A stretch of 64,000 nt of DNA from Agrobacterium sp. AGB01 (GTDB taxonomy: Bacteria; Pseudomonadota; Alphaproteobacteria; Rhizobiales; Rhizobiaceae). How positions within the stretch are numbered: the stretch's first letter is position 1; every line of letters starts with the position of its first letter. The stretch is taken from assembly GCF_014851585.1 (NCBI RefSeq), contig NZ_JACVAB010000002.1:372001-436000 (forward strand), given 5' to 3'. Positions 36,801 through 44,822 of the stretch are shown here, piece by piece. Below the pieces are notes generated by a model. The model was not told the DNA's origin, searched no databases, and saw only the letters and a list, made by a program, of their open reading frames with translations. The position numbers and the translations under genes are program-made.

Positions 36801-37188
36801 TGGTAACGATAGGTTCTTCAATGTCAGACGGAAGATCGCTACGGATCTTGTCGATGGCGTCCTTGGTGTCCTGAACGGCTTCTTCGGTCGGCTTTTCGAT
36901 ACGGAAGATAACCGTCGTCTGCGACTGGCCATCCGTTACCGTTGACTGGATTTCGTCGATACCGCTGATTGAGGCGACCGCGTCTTCAATTTCCTTGGTG
37001 ACCTGCATTTCCAGCTCAGATGGCGAGGAGCCACTCTGGTTGACCGTGATGGCCACCACGGGAACGTCAATGTTCGGGAAGCGGGTAATCGGCAACGTAT
37101 AAAACGACTGTATGCCGACAACAAGCAGCAGCACAAAGCCGAGTATTGGAGCAATCGGATTCTTGATCGACCATGCTGAGAAGTTCAT
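33862..37188 (-). CDS. RND efflux transporter permease (AcrB family)
   Basis: An 1108-residue inner-membrane pump of the hydrophobe/amphiphile efflux type. Twelve membrane helices in two repeats. N-terminal FPNIDVPVVAITV, the proton-relay aspartates D399/D400 in LATGILVDDAIVEIEN, and the matching Lys in GIVTKNAILLVDF are all present. A C-terminal cytoplasmic tail of about 70 residues contains acidic/charged helices. The gene follows its membrane fusion partner by 12 bases. No outer-membrane TolC gene is in the window. Substrate unknown (drug, solvent or plant compound). Confidence 0.92.
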   Translation of the reverse strand: MNFSAWSIKNPIAPILGFVLLLVVGIQSFYTLPITRFPNIDVPVVAITVNQSGSSPSELEMQVTKEIEDAVASISGIDEIQSTVTDGQSQTTVIFRIEKPTEEAVQDTKDAIDKIRSDLPSDIEEPIVTKVDVEGQAIQTFAVSSPNMTLEELSWFVDDTVKRALQGQSGIGKIDRYGGADREIRVSLNPAKLDAYGITATEVNSQLRGTNIDLGSGRGQVAGNEQTIRTLGDARNVAQLADTTISLPSGRFVKLSELGTINDTYEEPKSFSRFNGTPAVTFAVFRSKGASEVSVAETVAKSLDEVRAAHKDVTIEMVDDAVYFTYGNYESALHTLIEGAVLAIIVVLLFLRNWRATLIAAVALPLSAIPTFWIMDVMGFSLNLVSFLALTLATGILVDDAIVEIENIARHIKMGKTPYRAALEAADEIGLAVIATSFTIIAVFVPVSFMPGVPGQYFIQFGLTVAFSVFFSLMVARLITPLMAAYLMRAEDAMDDHHDNDGALMKAYTRLVTATTRKWWARYLTLVGAVAFLAGSLFLLSGVPGSFMPPEDSSRVVLSIELPPNATLDETDATTTKIYDALRDINGVESVFVLGGASPKGDLELRRATVRVILQNIDHSLVKMLVNKGLGSIPLIGQYLPKVEETGRTRPQWDVERDIFARVKSIPDVRIIKLNDRAERELTFNFLSSNEADLNEATGILESRLRASSILANVSSEGALPRPELQIRPRKDEIARLGITPQQIAQTVRVATIGDIDALLTKISLDDRQIPIRVQASLDVRRDLAQIRAIKIKTAAGASVPLYSVADIDYSEGPSSIKRNNRNRVVAIGSDVPFGTALDTSTAEFKRIVSETQLPPSVHLAESGDAKIQAEMQQSFGNAMLLGLMLVLVVLILLFKDVIQPFTILFSLPLAIGGVAVALIITQNALSMPVLIGILMLMGIVTKNAILLVDFAIEMRRHGMERVHAMVEAGRKRARPIIMTSIAMSAGMLPSALGVGEGGSFRAPMAIAVIGGIIVSTVLSLVVVPAFFLIMDDLSTLLGRIFGRFVGKKEEDPEVLSKEELSQMALDNSRALAEVEKRMDAMERTGSGSTRDNTKNDNVLRLPPLAAE

Positions 37189-37200
37189 GGGATCGCTCCG

Positions 37201-38388
37201 TTAATTAGAGACGGCGGCAGAGGCCGCGACAGGGCTGATATGGTCACCATCACGCACAAATGCACCGGCCTTTTCGACAACCTTGTCGCCGGCGGAAAGG
37301 CCACTCAACACTTCAACGAAACCGTTGTCCTGTATGCCGGTTTCGATCTTCACCTGCCGGACAATATTATCCTCCACCTTGCGTGCGGTCGATCCGTCAC
37401 GATTGGTGGTAACAGCGGAAAGAGGAAGCGCCAGAGCATTTTCCTGGGCGACAATGATTTCGGCGTTGGCGTACATGCCCGAGCGCGCCTGATCTGCCGG
37501 AATGGTAATATGGATAGAGCCAAGACGGGTCACCGGATCAACGGTTGGCGACACAAGCCGCACCTTGCCTTCGACACGGTTGCTGGCTCCGGCGATGGTC
37601 AAAAATGCGGACTGACCGATTTTGATTTTCTGAATGCTGGTTTCCGAGAGTTCGGCGACCAGTTCAATAGCGCCGTCCTTGATAACCGTAAAAAGCGGTG
37701 TTCCAGAACCACTGGCAATGGCACCAATCTTGGCGTTCTTTGCCGCGATGATACCGGCAACCGGAGATTTGACGCCGGTGCGGGCAAGTTTCAGATCAAT
37801 GTCATCAATCTGGGTATCAACGACCTTTACATCGGCTTCGCCGACCGTGACGGCCTGTCTGGCGGCCTGCAGCCGTGCCACTGCAACTTCGGCCTGTGCC
37901 TGGGTCTGTTCAACCTGCGAGACGGAGCCTGAGCCGCTTTTGCCGAGCCTTGCTGCGCGGTCGCTTTGGCGGGAGGCATCGTCGGAATTGGCCTGCGCTT
38001 CGATAACCTGCGCCTTGAATTGTGCAAGGGCAGCTTCAGCCTTCGCCTTGTTGGCTTCAAGCTGGCTCTTTTGCAGGAGAAGCGCGTCGGTGGACAGCAC
38101 AGCCAGAACTTCGTTGGCTTCCACCTGGTCACCGATATCGACATTCAGCTTGTCAATGGATAGACCGTCGACCAAAGGCTGCACGTAGATTTCATCAACC
38201 GGCTGAATGGTGCCCGTGGCGATAATCCGGTCCACCAAATCGCGTTTGACCGTTTCTGTCACGACGATTGAAGGCAGGTTTGCTTGTGCCTCAGCGGGAG
38301 ACTGTTTCTCGGCCATCGCTGCAAAGGGCAGAAATACGCTGGAAAGAAGTGCCACAACAAATGGCTTGCCGATGGTTTTGCGCTGCAT
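37201..38388 (-). CDS. RND efflux periplasmic adaptor (membrane fusion protein)
   Basis: A 395-residue HlyD/AcrA-type adaptor with an N-terminal signal peptide (cleavage near AMA), the lipoyl half-motifs around VQPLVDGLSIDKLNVDIGDQV and VKSPVAGIIAAKNAKIGA, and a coiled coil between them (about residues 110-190). It lacks the lipobox of AcrA lipoproteins. It is the first gene of the two-gene operon; the promoter should lie in the 310 bases before 38388. No regulator is adjacent. Confidence 0.92.
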   Translation of the reverse strand: MQRKTIGKPFVVALLSSVFLPFAAMAEKQSPAEAQANLPSIVVTETVKRDLVDRIIATGTIQPVDEIYVQPLVDGLSIDKLNVDIGDQVEANEVLAVLSTDALLLQKSQLEANKAKAEAALAQFKAQVIEAQANSDDASRQSDRAARLGKSGSGSVSQVEQTQAQAEVAVARLQAARQAVTVGEADVKVVDTQIDDIDLKLARTGVKSPVAGIIAAKNAKIGAIASGSGTPLFTVIKDGAIELVAELSETSIQKIKIGQSAFLTIAGASNRVEGKVRLVSPTVDPVTRLGSIHITIPADQARSGMYANAEIIVAQENALALPLSAVTTNRDGSTARKVEDNIVRQVKIETGIQDNGFVEVLSGLSAGDKVVEKAGAFVRDGDHISPVAASAAVSN

Positions 38389-38699
38389 GTGTCATATCCG
38401 CGAAAGGTCGTTCACATGCTCTTATGCGTGCTCCACGTCAGAAGGCATTGACTACGACTTGTGAAACCAGAGACGAAAACTCGTGTCATTTGGCGCAGGC
38501 TATATTGTCCAGAGCATTAAGGCGAAACTGTATCCCCCGCACCAATGCCAGCCATCGAAACCGCAAACAGAAAATTTTTATCTGCAGCGCAATGTAATTA
38601 GTCAGCTGGTACAAATCAATATACGCAACAACTTTAGTTGCTATACATTTATGAATATCGCCAGTGGTTGTATTGTTCATCAAAATCGCGGGTTTAAAT
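38389..38699. other. Promoter region of the RND efflux operon
   Basis: About 310 AT-rich bases between the start of the adaptor gene and the terminator of the pyrimidine operon. Both neighbouring operons are transcribed leftward. The 93-codon frame on the minus strand (38486-38767) crosses the terminator and is not a credible gene. I see no clear operator. Confidence 0.35.
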
Positions 38700-38735
38700 G
38701 AAATGAGGTGCGTAGCCAAAACCACGCACCTCATT
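38700..38735 (-). terminator. Terminator of the pyrimidine/ABC operon
   Basis: AAATGAGGTGCG (from 38701) pairs with CGCACCTCATTT (ending 38735) around a 12-base loop, with T-runs on both strands. It lies about 75 bases beyond the binding-protein gene stop. Confidence 0.85.
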
Positions 38736-38810
38736 TTGTCAGTTGACGTGACTCGGCACCAAAGCACTTTGGAATGAGTGTTCAGGTTCCGCCAGTTATG
38801 GGGCCTGCGA

Positions 38811-39803
38811 CTATTTCAGAGCAGCATCGGTGATTTCAGTGGTGTAGGCACCGCTTGGTTCCTTGGTGATGACCGGATCGGAGCCGCCACCAAGAAGTGT
38901 TTTGACGGTACGTTCGTAATCCGCTGCATCAAGTGCACCGGTGGCGCCTGCCGTCAGCTTCGCCACTTCTGTCATCATGCCCTTCTGGTGTGCTTCGGTC
39001 TGTGCGCCGGAGGCGTCGTTTTCAAGAACGATATCAGCGGCTTCATCCGGATTTTCCTCGGCGTATTTCCAGCCCTTCAGTGACGCACGGACGAACTTGA
39101 CCATGTTGTCCTTAAACGTCGCATCCTTCAGCTTGTCCTCCAGAACGTAAAGACCGTCTTCCAGAGTTGCGACGCCTTCATCTTCATATTTGAAGGTCAC
39201 GAGATCGTCGGCCTTCACGCCAGCTTCGAGGACCTGCAGATATTCATTGTAGGTCATGGTGGAAATGCAAGCGGCCTGCTTCTGCAACAGTGGATCGACG
39301 TTGAAGCCCTGCTTGAGAACCGTGACACCTTCTGCACCACCTTCGGTCGGGATCTTCAGGTGCGCCATCCAGGACAGGAACGGGTATTCGTTGCCAAAGA
39401 ACCAGACGCCCAGTGTCTTGCCCTTGAAATCGTCAGGTTTGGTGATGCCGGTTTCTTTCAGGCATGTCAGCATCATCCCGGATTTTTTGAATGGCTGGGC
39501 AATATTGACCAGTGGCACGCCTTTTTCGCGTGTTGCGAGCGCCGATGGCATCCAGTCCACGATGACATCTGCACCGCCACCGGCCAGAACCTGTGCGGGT
39601 GCAATGTCAGGGCCACCCGGCTTGATGTCGACATCAAGCCCTTCAGCCTCGTAAAAACCCTTGTCCTTGGCAACGTAATACCCGGCAAACTGTGCCTGTG
39701 TGACCCATTTGAGTTGCAGGGTCACCTTTTCGGCAGCTTGAGCGCTGAACGCAGTCATCAGCGATGCGCCCGCCAGAAGAATGGATGCAAGTTTCATTTT
39801 CAT
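38811..39803 (-). CDS. ABC transporter substrate-binding protein, NMT1/THI5-like
   Basis: A 330-residue periplasmic binding protein with signal peptide (MKMKLASILLAGASLMTAFSAQA). The mature start VTLQLKWVTQAQFAGYYVAKDKGFYEAEGLDV is the NMT1/THI5 signature shared by transporters for pyrimidine thiamine precursors, riboflavin-like and other heteroaromatic compounds. Located downstream of hydantoinase and carbamoyl-beta-alanine hydrolase genes and two permeases, so a pyrimidine, hydantoin or related ligand is likely (inference). It is the last gene in the operon, followed by a terminator. Confidence 0.85.
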   Translation of the reverse strand: MKMKLASILLAGASLMTAFSAQAAEKVTLQLKWVTQAQFAGYYVAKDKGFYEAEGLDVDIKPGGPDIAPAQVLAGGGADVIVDWMPSALATREKGVPLVNIAQPFKKSGMMLTCLKETGITKPDDFKGKTLGVWFFGNEYPFLSWMAHLKIPTEGGAEGVTVLKQGFNVDPLLQKQAACISTMTYNEYLQVLEAGVKADDLVTFKYEDEGVATLEDGLYVLEDKLKDATFKDNMVKFVRASLKGWKYAEENPDEAADIVLENDASGAQTEAHQKGMMTEVAKLTAGATGALDAADYERTVKTLLGGGSDPVITKEPSGAYTTEITDAALK

Positions 39804-39823
39804 TGCTGTTCCCTTTTTCTTAT

Positions 39824-40696
39824 TTACGTTCGCCCACCACGGACGGACGGATGCCAGAAGGTGACGGCCCGCTCTGCGAGCGCCACCAATCCGTAAAAGC
39901 CTGAACCCGCCAGCGCCGCGACGGCGATTTCGGCCCAGACCATATCCACATTGCTTCGCCCCATTTCAGCGGAGATGCGGAAACCCATGCCCACAATGGG
40001 CGTGCCGAAGAACTCCGCGACGATGGCGCCGATCAGTGCCAGCGTGGAGTTGATTTTCAGGGCGTTGAAGATGAACGGCCAGGCGGCAGGCAGGCGCAGC
40101 TTCAGCAGCGTCTTCCACCAGCTGGCCGCATAGGTGTGCATCAGGTCCCGCTCCATGTGGCTCGATGCTTCCAGCCCCTGCACGGTATTCACCAGCATCG
40201 GGAAGAAGGTCATGATGATCACGACCGCGACCTTGGACGGCCAATCGAAACCGAACCACATGACCATGATCGGCGCGACGCCGATGACGGGCAGGGCGGA
40301 GATGAAATTGCCGATTGGCAGCAGGCCCTTTTGCAAGAAAGGAGAGCGATCGATCAGAATTGCGACGACGAAACCAAGACCGCAGCCTGCGATGTACCCG
40401 GTGAGAACCGACTTCAGGAATGTCTGGCGGAAGTCTGCCCATAGAATCGGAAGTGAGCTAAAAAGCCGCGCACCAATGGCGCTCGGTGCCGGCAGCAGGA
40501 TCGATGGCACGGCAAAGCCGCGCACCAGCCCTTCCCACAGAACCAGCAAGGTGACGCCGAACAGGATCGGCACGGCAAGACGGGCTGTCCGGTTCAAGGC
40601 GTCGGATTGGAATTTCTGGCGGACAAGCCATTCATTCAGCGACCAAGCGGCGATCCAGAATGCGACTGCGCTGATAATCCATAAGGGTTGGGTCAT
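39824..40696 (-). CDS. ABC transporter permease (pyrimidine-type importer)
   Basis: A 290-residue membrane protein of the BPD_transp_1 family. About six membrane segments, with the cytoplasmic coupling loop near EASSHMERDLMHTYAASWWKTLLKLRLPAAWPFIF, the EAA motif region. Its start overlaps the upstream permease stop by four bases. It forms a heterodimer with that gene product. Confidence 0.88.
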   Translation of the reverse strand: MTQPLWIISAVAFWIAAWSLNEWLVRQKFQSDALNRTARLAVPILFGVTLLVLWEGLVRGFAVPSILLPAPSAIGARLFSSLPILWADFRQTFLKSVLTGYIAGCGLGFVVAILIDRSPFLQKGLLPIGNFISALPVIGVAPIMVMWFGFDWPSKVAVVIIMTFFPMLVNTVQGLEASSHMERDLMHTYAASWWKTLLKLRLPAAWPFIFNALKINSTLALIGAIVAEFFGTPIVGMGFRISAEMGRSNVDMVWAEIAVAALAGSGFYGLVALAERAVTFWHPSVRGGRT

Positions 40697-41568
40697 GGTC
40701 TTGCTCCCATGCGTTTCAGCACACGTCGATGGGCAATGCCAACAAGCGATACGAGGATGGCAGCAACGGCAGCTGCCATGAATAGGGCCGCCCAGATCTG
40801 CACGGTCTGCCCGTAGTAGGAGCCAGAAAGAAGCCGTGCACCGAGACCGGCCACAGCACCGGTTGGCAGCTCACCGACGATGGCGCCGACCAGAGAAATG
40901 GCGACCGCAATTTTCAATGAGGTGAACAGGTAGGGCATGGCTGATGGCCAGCGCAACTTCCAGAAGGTTTGCTGCGGTGTGGCGTTGTAGGTGCGCATCA
41001 GGTCAAGCTGAATGGCTTCGGGACTGCGCAGTCCTTTGACCATGCCAACAACAATCGGGAAAAAGCTGAGATAGGTGGAGATCAGCGCCTTGGGCAACAG
41101 GCCCGAGATGTTGATGGAGTTGAGCACCACGATGATCATCGGGGCGATTGCGAGGATCGGGATGGTCTGGCTGGCAATGACCCACGGCATCAGTGAGCGG
41201 TCCAGCGCGCGGTTATGCACAATGGCAATGGCCAGAACAACACCGAGCACGGTGCCGATACCAAAGCCAAGCAGCGTGGCCGACAGTGTAATGCCAGCAT
41301 GATAGACGAGACTGCGTTTTGAGGTGATCGCCTTGTTGACGGTGGTGTCCCAAAGTTCGGCGATGATTTGATGCGGGGCGGGCAGTACCGGCCGCTCCTG
41401 CGCAAAGGTTTGCGGCAGCACTTGCCAGAAGCCGATGTCCTGACCGGCGCGTGCGGCCTGATCACGTACGAATGGCGCGTTCAGATAGATGACAAACAGG
41501 TGCCAGATGACAAGAATGGCGAGAATAACGGTAAGGACCGGCAGGATGCGATCACGGAAGAGGGTCAT
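40693..41568 (-). CDS. ABC transporter permease (second pyrimidine-type permease)
   Basis: A 291-residue permease with six to seven membrane segments and an EAA-type loop (LRSPEAIQLDLMRTYNATPQQTFWKLRWPSAMPYLFTSL). It overlaps the next permease by four bases (ATGA). A 156-base spacer without a clear gene separates it from the ATPase gene upstream. Confidence 0.88.
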   Translation of the reverse strand: MTLFRDRILPVLTVILAILVIWHLFVIYLNAPFVRDQAARAGQDIGFWQVLPQTFAQERPVLPAPHQIIAELWDTTVNKAITSKRSLVYHAGITLSATLLGFGIGTVLGVVLAIAIVHNRALDRSLMPWVIASQTIPILAIAPMIIVVLNSINISGLLPKALISTYLSFFPIVVGMVKGLRSPEAIQLDLMRTYNATPQQTFWKLRWPSAMPYLFTSLKIAVAISLVGAIVGELPTGAVAGLGARLLSGSYYGQTVQIWAALFMAAAVAAILVSLVGIAHRRVLKRMGARP

Positions 41569-41724
41569 GACCGGCCCCTTGTTTTTGGCGTCATCCCTGT
41601 CTTGATCTCTCCCTTTGCCTCAGCCCTCGAGGTGTTGCGAGGTGAGGATAAATGGGGGGAAGAGGGGTGTGATGAGAATTCTTTGGAGGTGGGAAGGCTG
41701 GCGAGAAACAAGGCGGAAAACAGA

Positions 41725-42519
41725 CTATTCCTCATAGCTGTGCCCTGCTTTCAGACCTTCCCGGACCCGGTGGGCGATTTCCAGGAATTCCGGGCTCTCG
41801 CGAATATCGAGTGGCCGTTCGCGTGGAAGGGTTGATTCAATGACGTCGGTCACGCGGCCGGGCCGCGGTGACATGACAACGATCTTGGTGGAGAGGTAGA
41901 CCGCTTCCGGAATGGAGTGGGTGACGAAACAGATGGTTTTGTCGGTGCTGTCCCAAAGCTTCAAAAGCTGTTCGTTGAGGTGGTCGCGCACGATTTCATC
42001 CAACGCGCCAAATGGTTCGTCCATCAGCAGAAGATCGGCGTCGAAGGCCAATGCGCGGGCGATCGAGGCGCGTTGCTGCATGCCGCCGGAAAGCTGCCAT
42101 GGATATTTTTTGCCAAAGCCATTGAGGTTGACGAGGTTCAGCGTGCGCTCAATGCGGCTCTGCTGCTCGGCCTTGGTGTAGCCCATGATTTCCAGCGGCA
42201 AGGCGATGTTTTTTTCGATGCTGCGCCAGGGGTAAAGGGCGGCGGCCTGAAATACATAACCGTAGGAGCGATCCTTGCGGGCATTTTCCGGTGTCGTGCC
42301 ATTGACGGTGATATCGCCAGAGGTGTGTTTTTCCAGATCGGCGATCACTCGCAAAAATGTCGTCTTGCCACAACCGGATGGGCCAATGAAGGAGACAAAA
42401 TCTCCTTTCTTGACCTCAAGATTGACGTTGGAGAGAGCGTGCACCGGACCATCACCCGTTTCAAAGGTGAGGCCAAGGTTTTGGGCGGAAACAACGGAGT
42501 ATGGAGAAGGTACTGTCAT
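41725..42519 (-). CDS. ABC transporter ATPase (TauB/SsuB-like family)
   Basis: A 264-residue nitrate/sulfonate/taurine-type ATPase. Walker A GPSGCGKTTFLR, signature LSGGMQQRASIARAL, Walker B LLLMDEPFGALD, H-loop VTHSIPEAV. The frame is open upstream to 42636, but the ATG at 42519 overlaps the stop of the preceding gene (ATGA), which fixes the start. It powers the two downstream permeases. Confidence 0.9.
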   Translation of the reverse strand: MTVPSPYSVVSAQNLGLTFETGDGPVHALSNVNLEVKKGDFVSFIGPSGCGKTTFLRVIADLEKHTSGDITVNGTTPENARKDRSYGYVFQAAALYPWRSIEKNIALPLEIMGYTKAEQQSRIERTLNLVNLNGFGKKYPWQLSGGMQQRASIARALAFDADLLLMDEPFGALDEIVRDHLNEQLLKLWDSTDKTICFVTHSIPEAVYLSTKIVVMSPRPGRVTDVIESTLPRERPLDIRESPEFLEIAHRVREGLKAGHSYEE

Positions 42520-42878
42520 CGGCATTTCGGAAGCGGTCCCCAGCTTGTGCCATCCTTGAAACGGATCGTGTAACCCTTGGTGCTTTTGGTGAGATCGACC
42601 ATTTCCTTGTCGCCCTGTTCCCCTTCGCTTTCGCATTGGGTTTCAATGCGGAAACCGGACGAGGTTTTTTCGGGTGCGCCTGAAAACGCGCAATAAGCGG
42701 TCGAGGTGGTGATGCCGTCGTCATTCAGCAGGAAGAAGATATCGGCTCCGCTGGATTCCCCGGTTTTGGAATAGTGGCAGCCTTCTTTTTCGCCATAAGC
42801 GCCATCCAGGAAGGTGGCGCTTATGGCTGTGGTGGCAGACAATAAAGGCAATGCAATCAACATCAGAATTCTGGTCAT
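42516..42878 (-). CDS. Small secreted protein of unknown function
   Basis: A 120-residue protein with a signal peptide (MTRILMLIALPLLSATTAISA) and a mature part of about 99 residues with four cysteines (GCHYS, AYCAF, TQCES, LPKCR), possibly two disulfides. No family recognised. It sits between the Nudix and ABC ATPase genes in the pyrimidine operon and overlaps the latter by four bases, so it is co-transcribed and probably co-expressed. Confidence 0.7.
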   Translation of the reverse strand: MTRILMLIALPLLSATTAISATFLDGAYGEKEGCHYSKTGESSGADIFFLLNDDGITTSTAYCAFSGAPEKTSSGFRIETQCESEGEQGDKEMVDLTKSTKGYTIRFKDGTSWGPLPKCR

Positions 42879-42937
42879 GACTGATCCAACCTGTTGTGAA
42901 ATTTGCGTTTTGAGGTGTTTGCGGACTGTCCTGCTTA

Positions 42938-43366
42938 TTACGGTGTGTTGCTGCCAAACGCCTCTCTGGCGAGCGGCAACATGTGGAACTCTGTCAGTTT
43001 CGCTAGAGGCAGCAAGCTTTGCCCGTGAATGGGAAGCCAGCGGACATCGTCGATTTCGGCCTGCGGGGTGACGTCTTGGTTGAGCATGGCGACAAAGGCA
43101 TGGGCGACAACGGTGGCGCCCGGTTCGTTGGCTGCCATTTCCCGGTAGACGCCTTGATAGGAGAAGGCGCTTTCGTCGAGATCGAGAGAAATCTCCTCCG
43201 ACAGTTCACGGCACAGCGCCTGACCGGGCGTTTCGCCGGCGTCGATCTTGCCGCCGGGCTGCATGAACTGGCTGGTGCCGCGTTTGCGCACCACCAGCAT
43301 TTCCTGTTTTTCGTTGAGAAGAATTGCAGCGGAGATAATGATTTCGCGTGTTGTATCGTCGCTCAT
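42938..43366 (-). CDS. Nudix hydrolase
   Basis: A 142-residue Nudix-fold protein. The Nudix box GKIDAGETPGQALCRELSEEISLDL fits G-x5-E-x7-R-E-U-x-E-E except that the usual Gly after EE is Ser (EEISL), with catalytic glutamates intact. The ATG at 43366 follows a GGAG sequence and starts one base after the dihydropyrimidinase stop. Family enzymes cleave nucleoside diphosphate derivatives; the substrate here is unknown. Operon position suggests a nucleotide-related role. Confidence 0.82.
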   Translation of the reverse strand: MSDDTTREIIISAAILLNEKQEMLVVRKRGTSQFMQPGGKIDAGETPGQALCRELSEEISLDLDESAFSYQGVYREMAANEPGATVVAHAFVAMLNQDVTPQAEIDDVRWLPIHGQSLLPLAKLTEFHMLPLAREAFGSNTP

Positions 43367-43367
43367 G

Positions 43368-44822
43368 TCACACTCCACTTGCCGGAATGCCTGATCGTTC
43401 CACCTTGCGTGGTGCTGTCAGTTCTTTCCATGTCGAGAGCGCCTTGCCCGTTGCCGTGAACGGATCGCGGGCGATAAATTTGCCATGTCCCTCACGGTTC
43501 TTGATGGTGTTTTCTTCAATAGAAACAACACCTCTTGTCAGGGTGAAGCGTGGCAGGCCTTTGACCTTCCGGCCCTCGAACACATTGTAGTCGATGGCGG
43601 ATTGCTGTTGGGCAGCCGAGATGGTCTTTTCCCGTTTGGGATCCCAGACAACGATATCGGCATCGGCGCCAACCAGAATGGCGCCCTTGCGCGGATAGAT
43701 GTTGAGGATCTTGGCGATATTGGTGGAGGTCACTGCCACGAATTCATTCATGGTCAGGCGTCCGGTCGTCACGCCGTGGGTCCACAAAAGTGGCATGCGG
43801 TCCTCAAGGCCGCCGGTGCCGTTTGGTATCTTGCGAAAATCACCAATGCCATTGCGTTTCTGCTCTGTTGTGAAGGCGCAGTGGTCGGTAGCAACACACG
43901 ACAGTGAGCCGCTGGATAGGCCAGCCCACAGGCTATCCTGATGTTGTTTGTTTCGGAATGGTGGTGACATGACGCGGCGGGCGGCATGATCCCAGTCCTT
44001 GTCGAAATATTCGCTTTCATCCAAAACTAGGTGCTGGATCAGCGGTTCACCATAAGCACGCATCCCCTTCTGGCGGGCGCGCCGGATCGCTTCATGGCTT
44101 TGTTCACAGGAGGTGTGCACGATATAGACAGGCGAGCCCGCCATGTCCGCGATGACGATGGCGCGGTTGGTGGCCTCACCTTCAACCTCGGGCGGTCGGG
44201 AATAGGCGTGGGCTTCCGGTCCGGAATTGCCTTCTGCAATCAGTTTTTCCTGCATCTGGGCAACGATGTCGCCGTTTTCAGCATGTACGAAGGGTAGGGC
44301 GCCCAGTTCAGCGCATCGCTGGAAGGAGGCAAACATCTCGTCATCATTGACCATCAATGCGCCTTTGTAGGCCATGAAGTGTTTGAAACTGTTGATGCCC
44401 TTGTCCTGAACGATGGTCTTCATTTCGTTGAAGACCTGTTCTCCCCACCAGGTAATCGCCATGTGGAAGGAATAATCGCAATTGGCGCGGGTCGTCTTGT
44501 TGTCCCAGCGCTGCAAGGCCTCCAACAGCGACTGGCCGGGTTCAGGCAGGCAAAAATCGACCACCATGGTGGTGCCGCCGGCCAGAGCCGCTCTTGTGCC
44601 GCTTTCAAAATCATCCGCCGAATAGGTGCCCATGAAGGGCATTTCGAGATGGACATGCGGGTCGATGCCGCCGGGCATCACGTAACAGCCGGTGGCGTCC
44701 AGGACCACGTCGCCGGAGAGGTCGGTGCCGATCTCGATAATCTTGCCGTCGTCGATCTTCACATCGGACCGGTAGCTGAGGTCAGCTGTGACGATGGTGC
44801 CGCCCTTGATGACTGTGGTCAT
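43368..44822 (-). CDS. hydA: Dihydropyrimidinase (D-hydantoinase)
   Basis: A 484-residue zinc amidohydrolase that opens 5,6-dihydropyrimidines or hydantoins. Metal-binding residues: GGIDPHVHLEMPFMGT (HxH), the carbamylated Lys in SFKHFMAYKG, FVHAENG, VHTSCEQ and the Asp in CVATDHCAFT. Length is typical. The start overlaps the upstream hydrolase stop (ATGA), and a longer upstream frame is rejected. It acts between dihydropyrimidine dehydrogenase (not in the window) and the downstream amidohydrolase step. Confidence 0.94.
   Translation of the reverse strand: MTTVIKGGTIVTADLSYRSDVKIDDGKIIEIGTDLSGDVVLDATGCYVMPGGIDPHVHLEMPFMGTYSADDFESGTRAALAGGTTMVVDFCLPEPGQSLLEALQRWDNKTTRANCDYSFHMAITWWGEQVFNEMKTIVQDKGINSFKHFMAYKGALMVNDDEMFASFQRCAELGALPFVHAENGDIVAQMQEKLIAEGNSGPEAHAYSRPPEVEGEATNRAIVIADMAGSPVYIVHTSCEQSHEAIRRARQKGMRAYGEPLIQHLVLDESEYFDKDWDHAARRVMSPPFRNKQHQDSLWAGLSSGSLSCVATDHCAFTTEQKRNGIGDFRKIPNGTGGLEDRMPLLWTHGVTTGRLTMNEFVAVTSTNIAKILNIYPRKGAILVGADADIVVWDPKREKTISAAQQQSAIDYNVFEGRKVKGLPRFTLTRGVVSIEENTIKNREGHGKFIARDPFTATGKALSTWKELTAPRKVERSGIPASGV

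Noticed and set aside
38486..38767. 93-codon minus-strand frame upstream of the RND adaptor gene
   Set aside because: It overlaps the strong terminator at 38700-38735 and has no family similarity.
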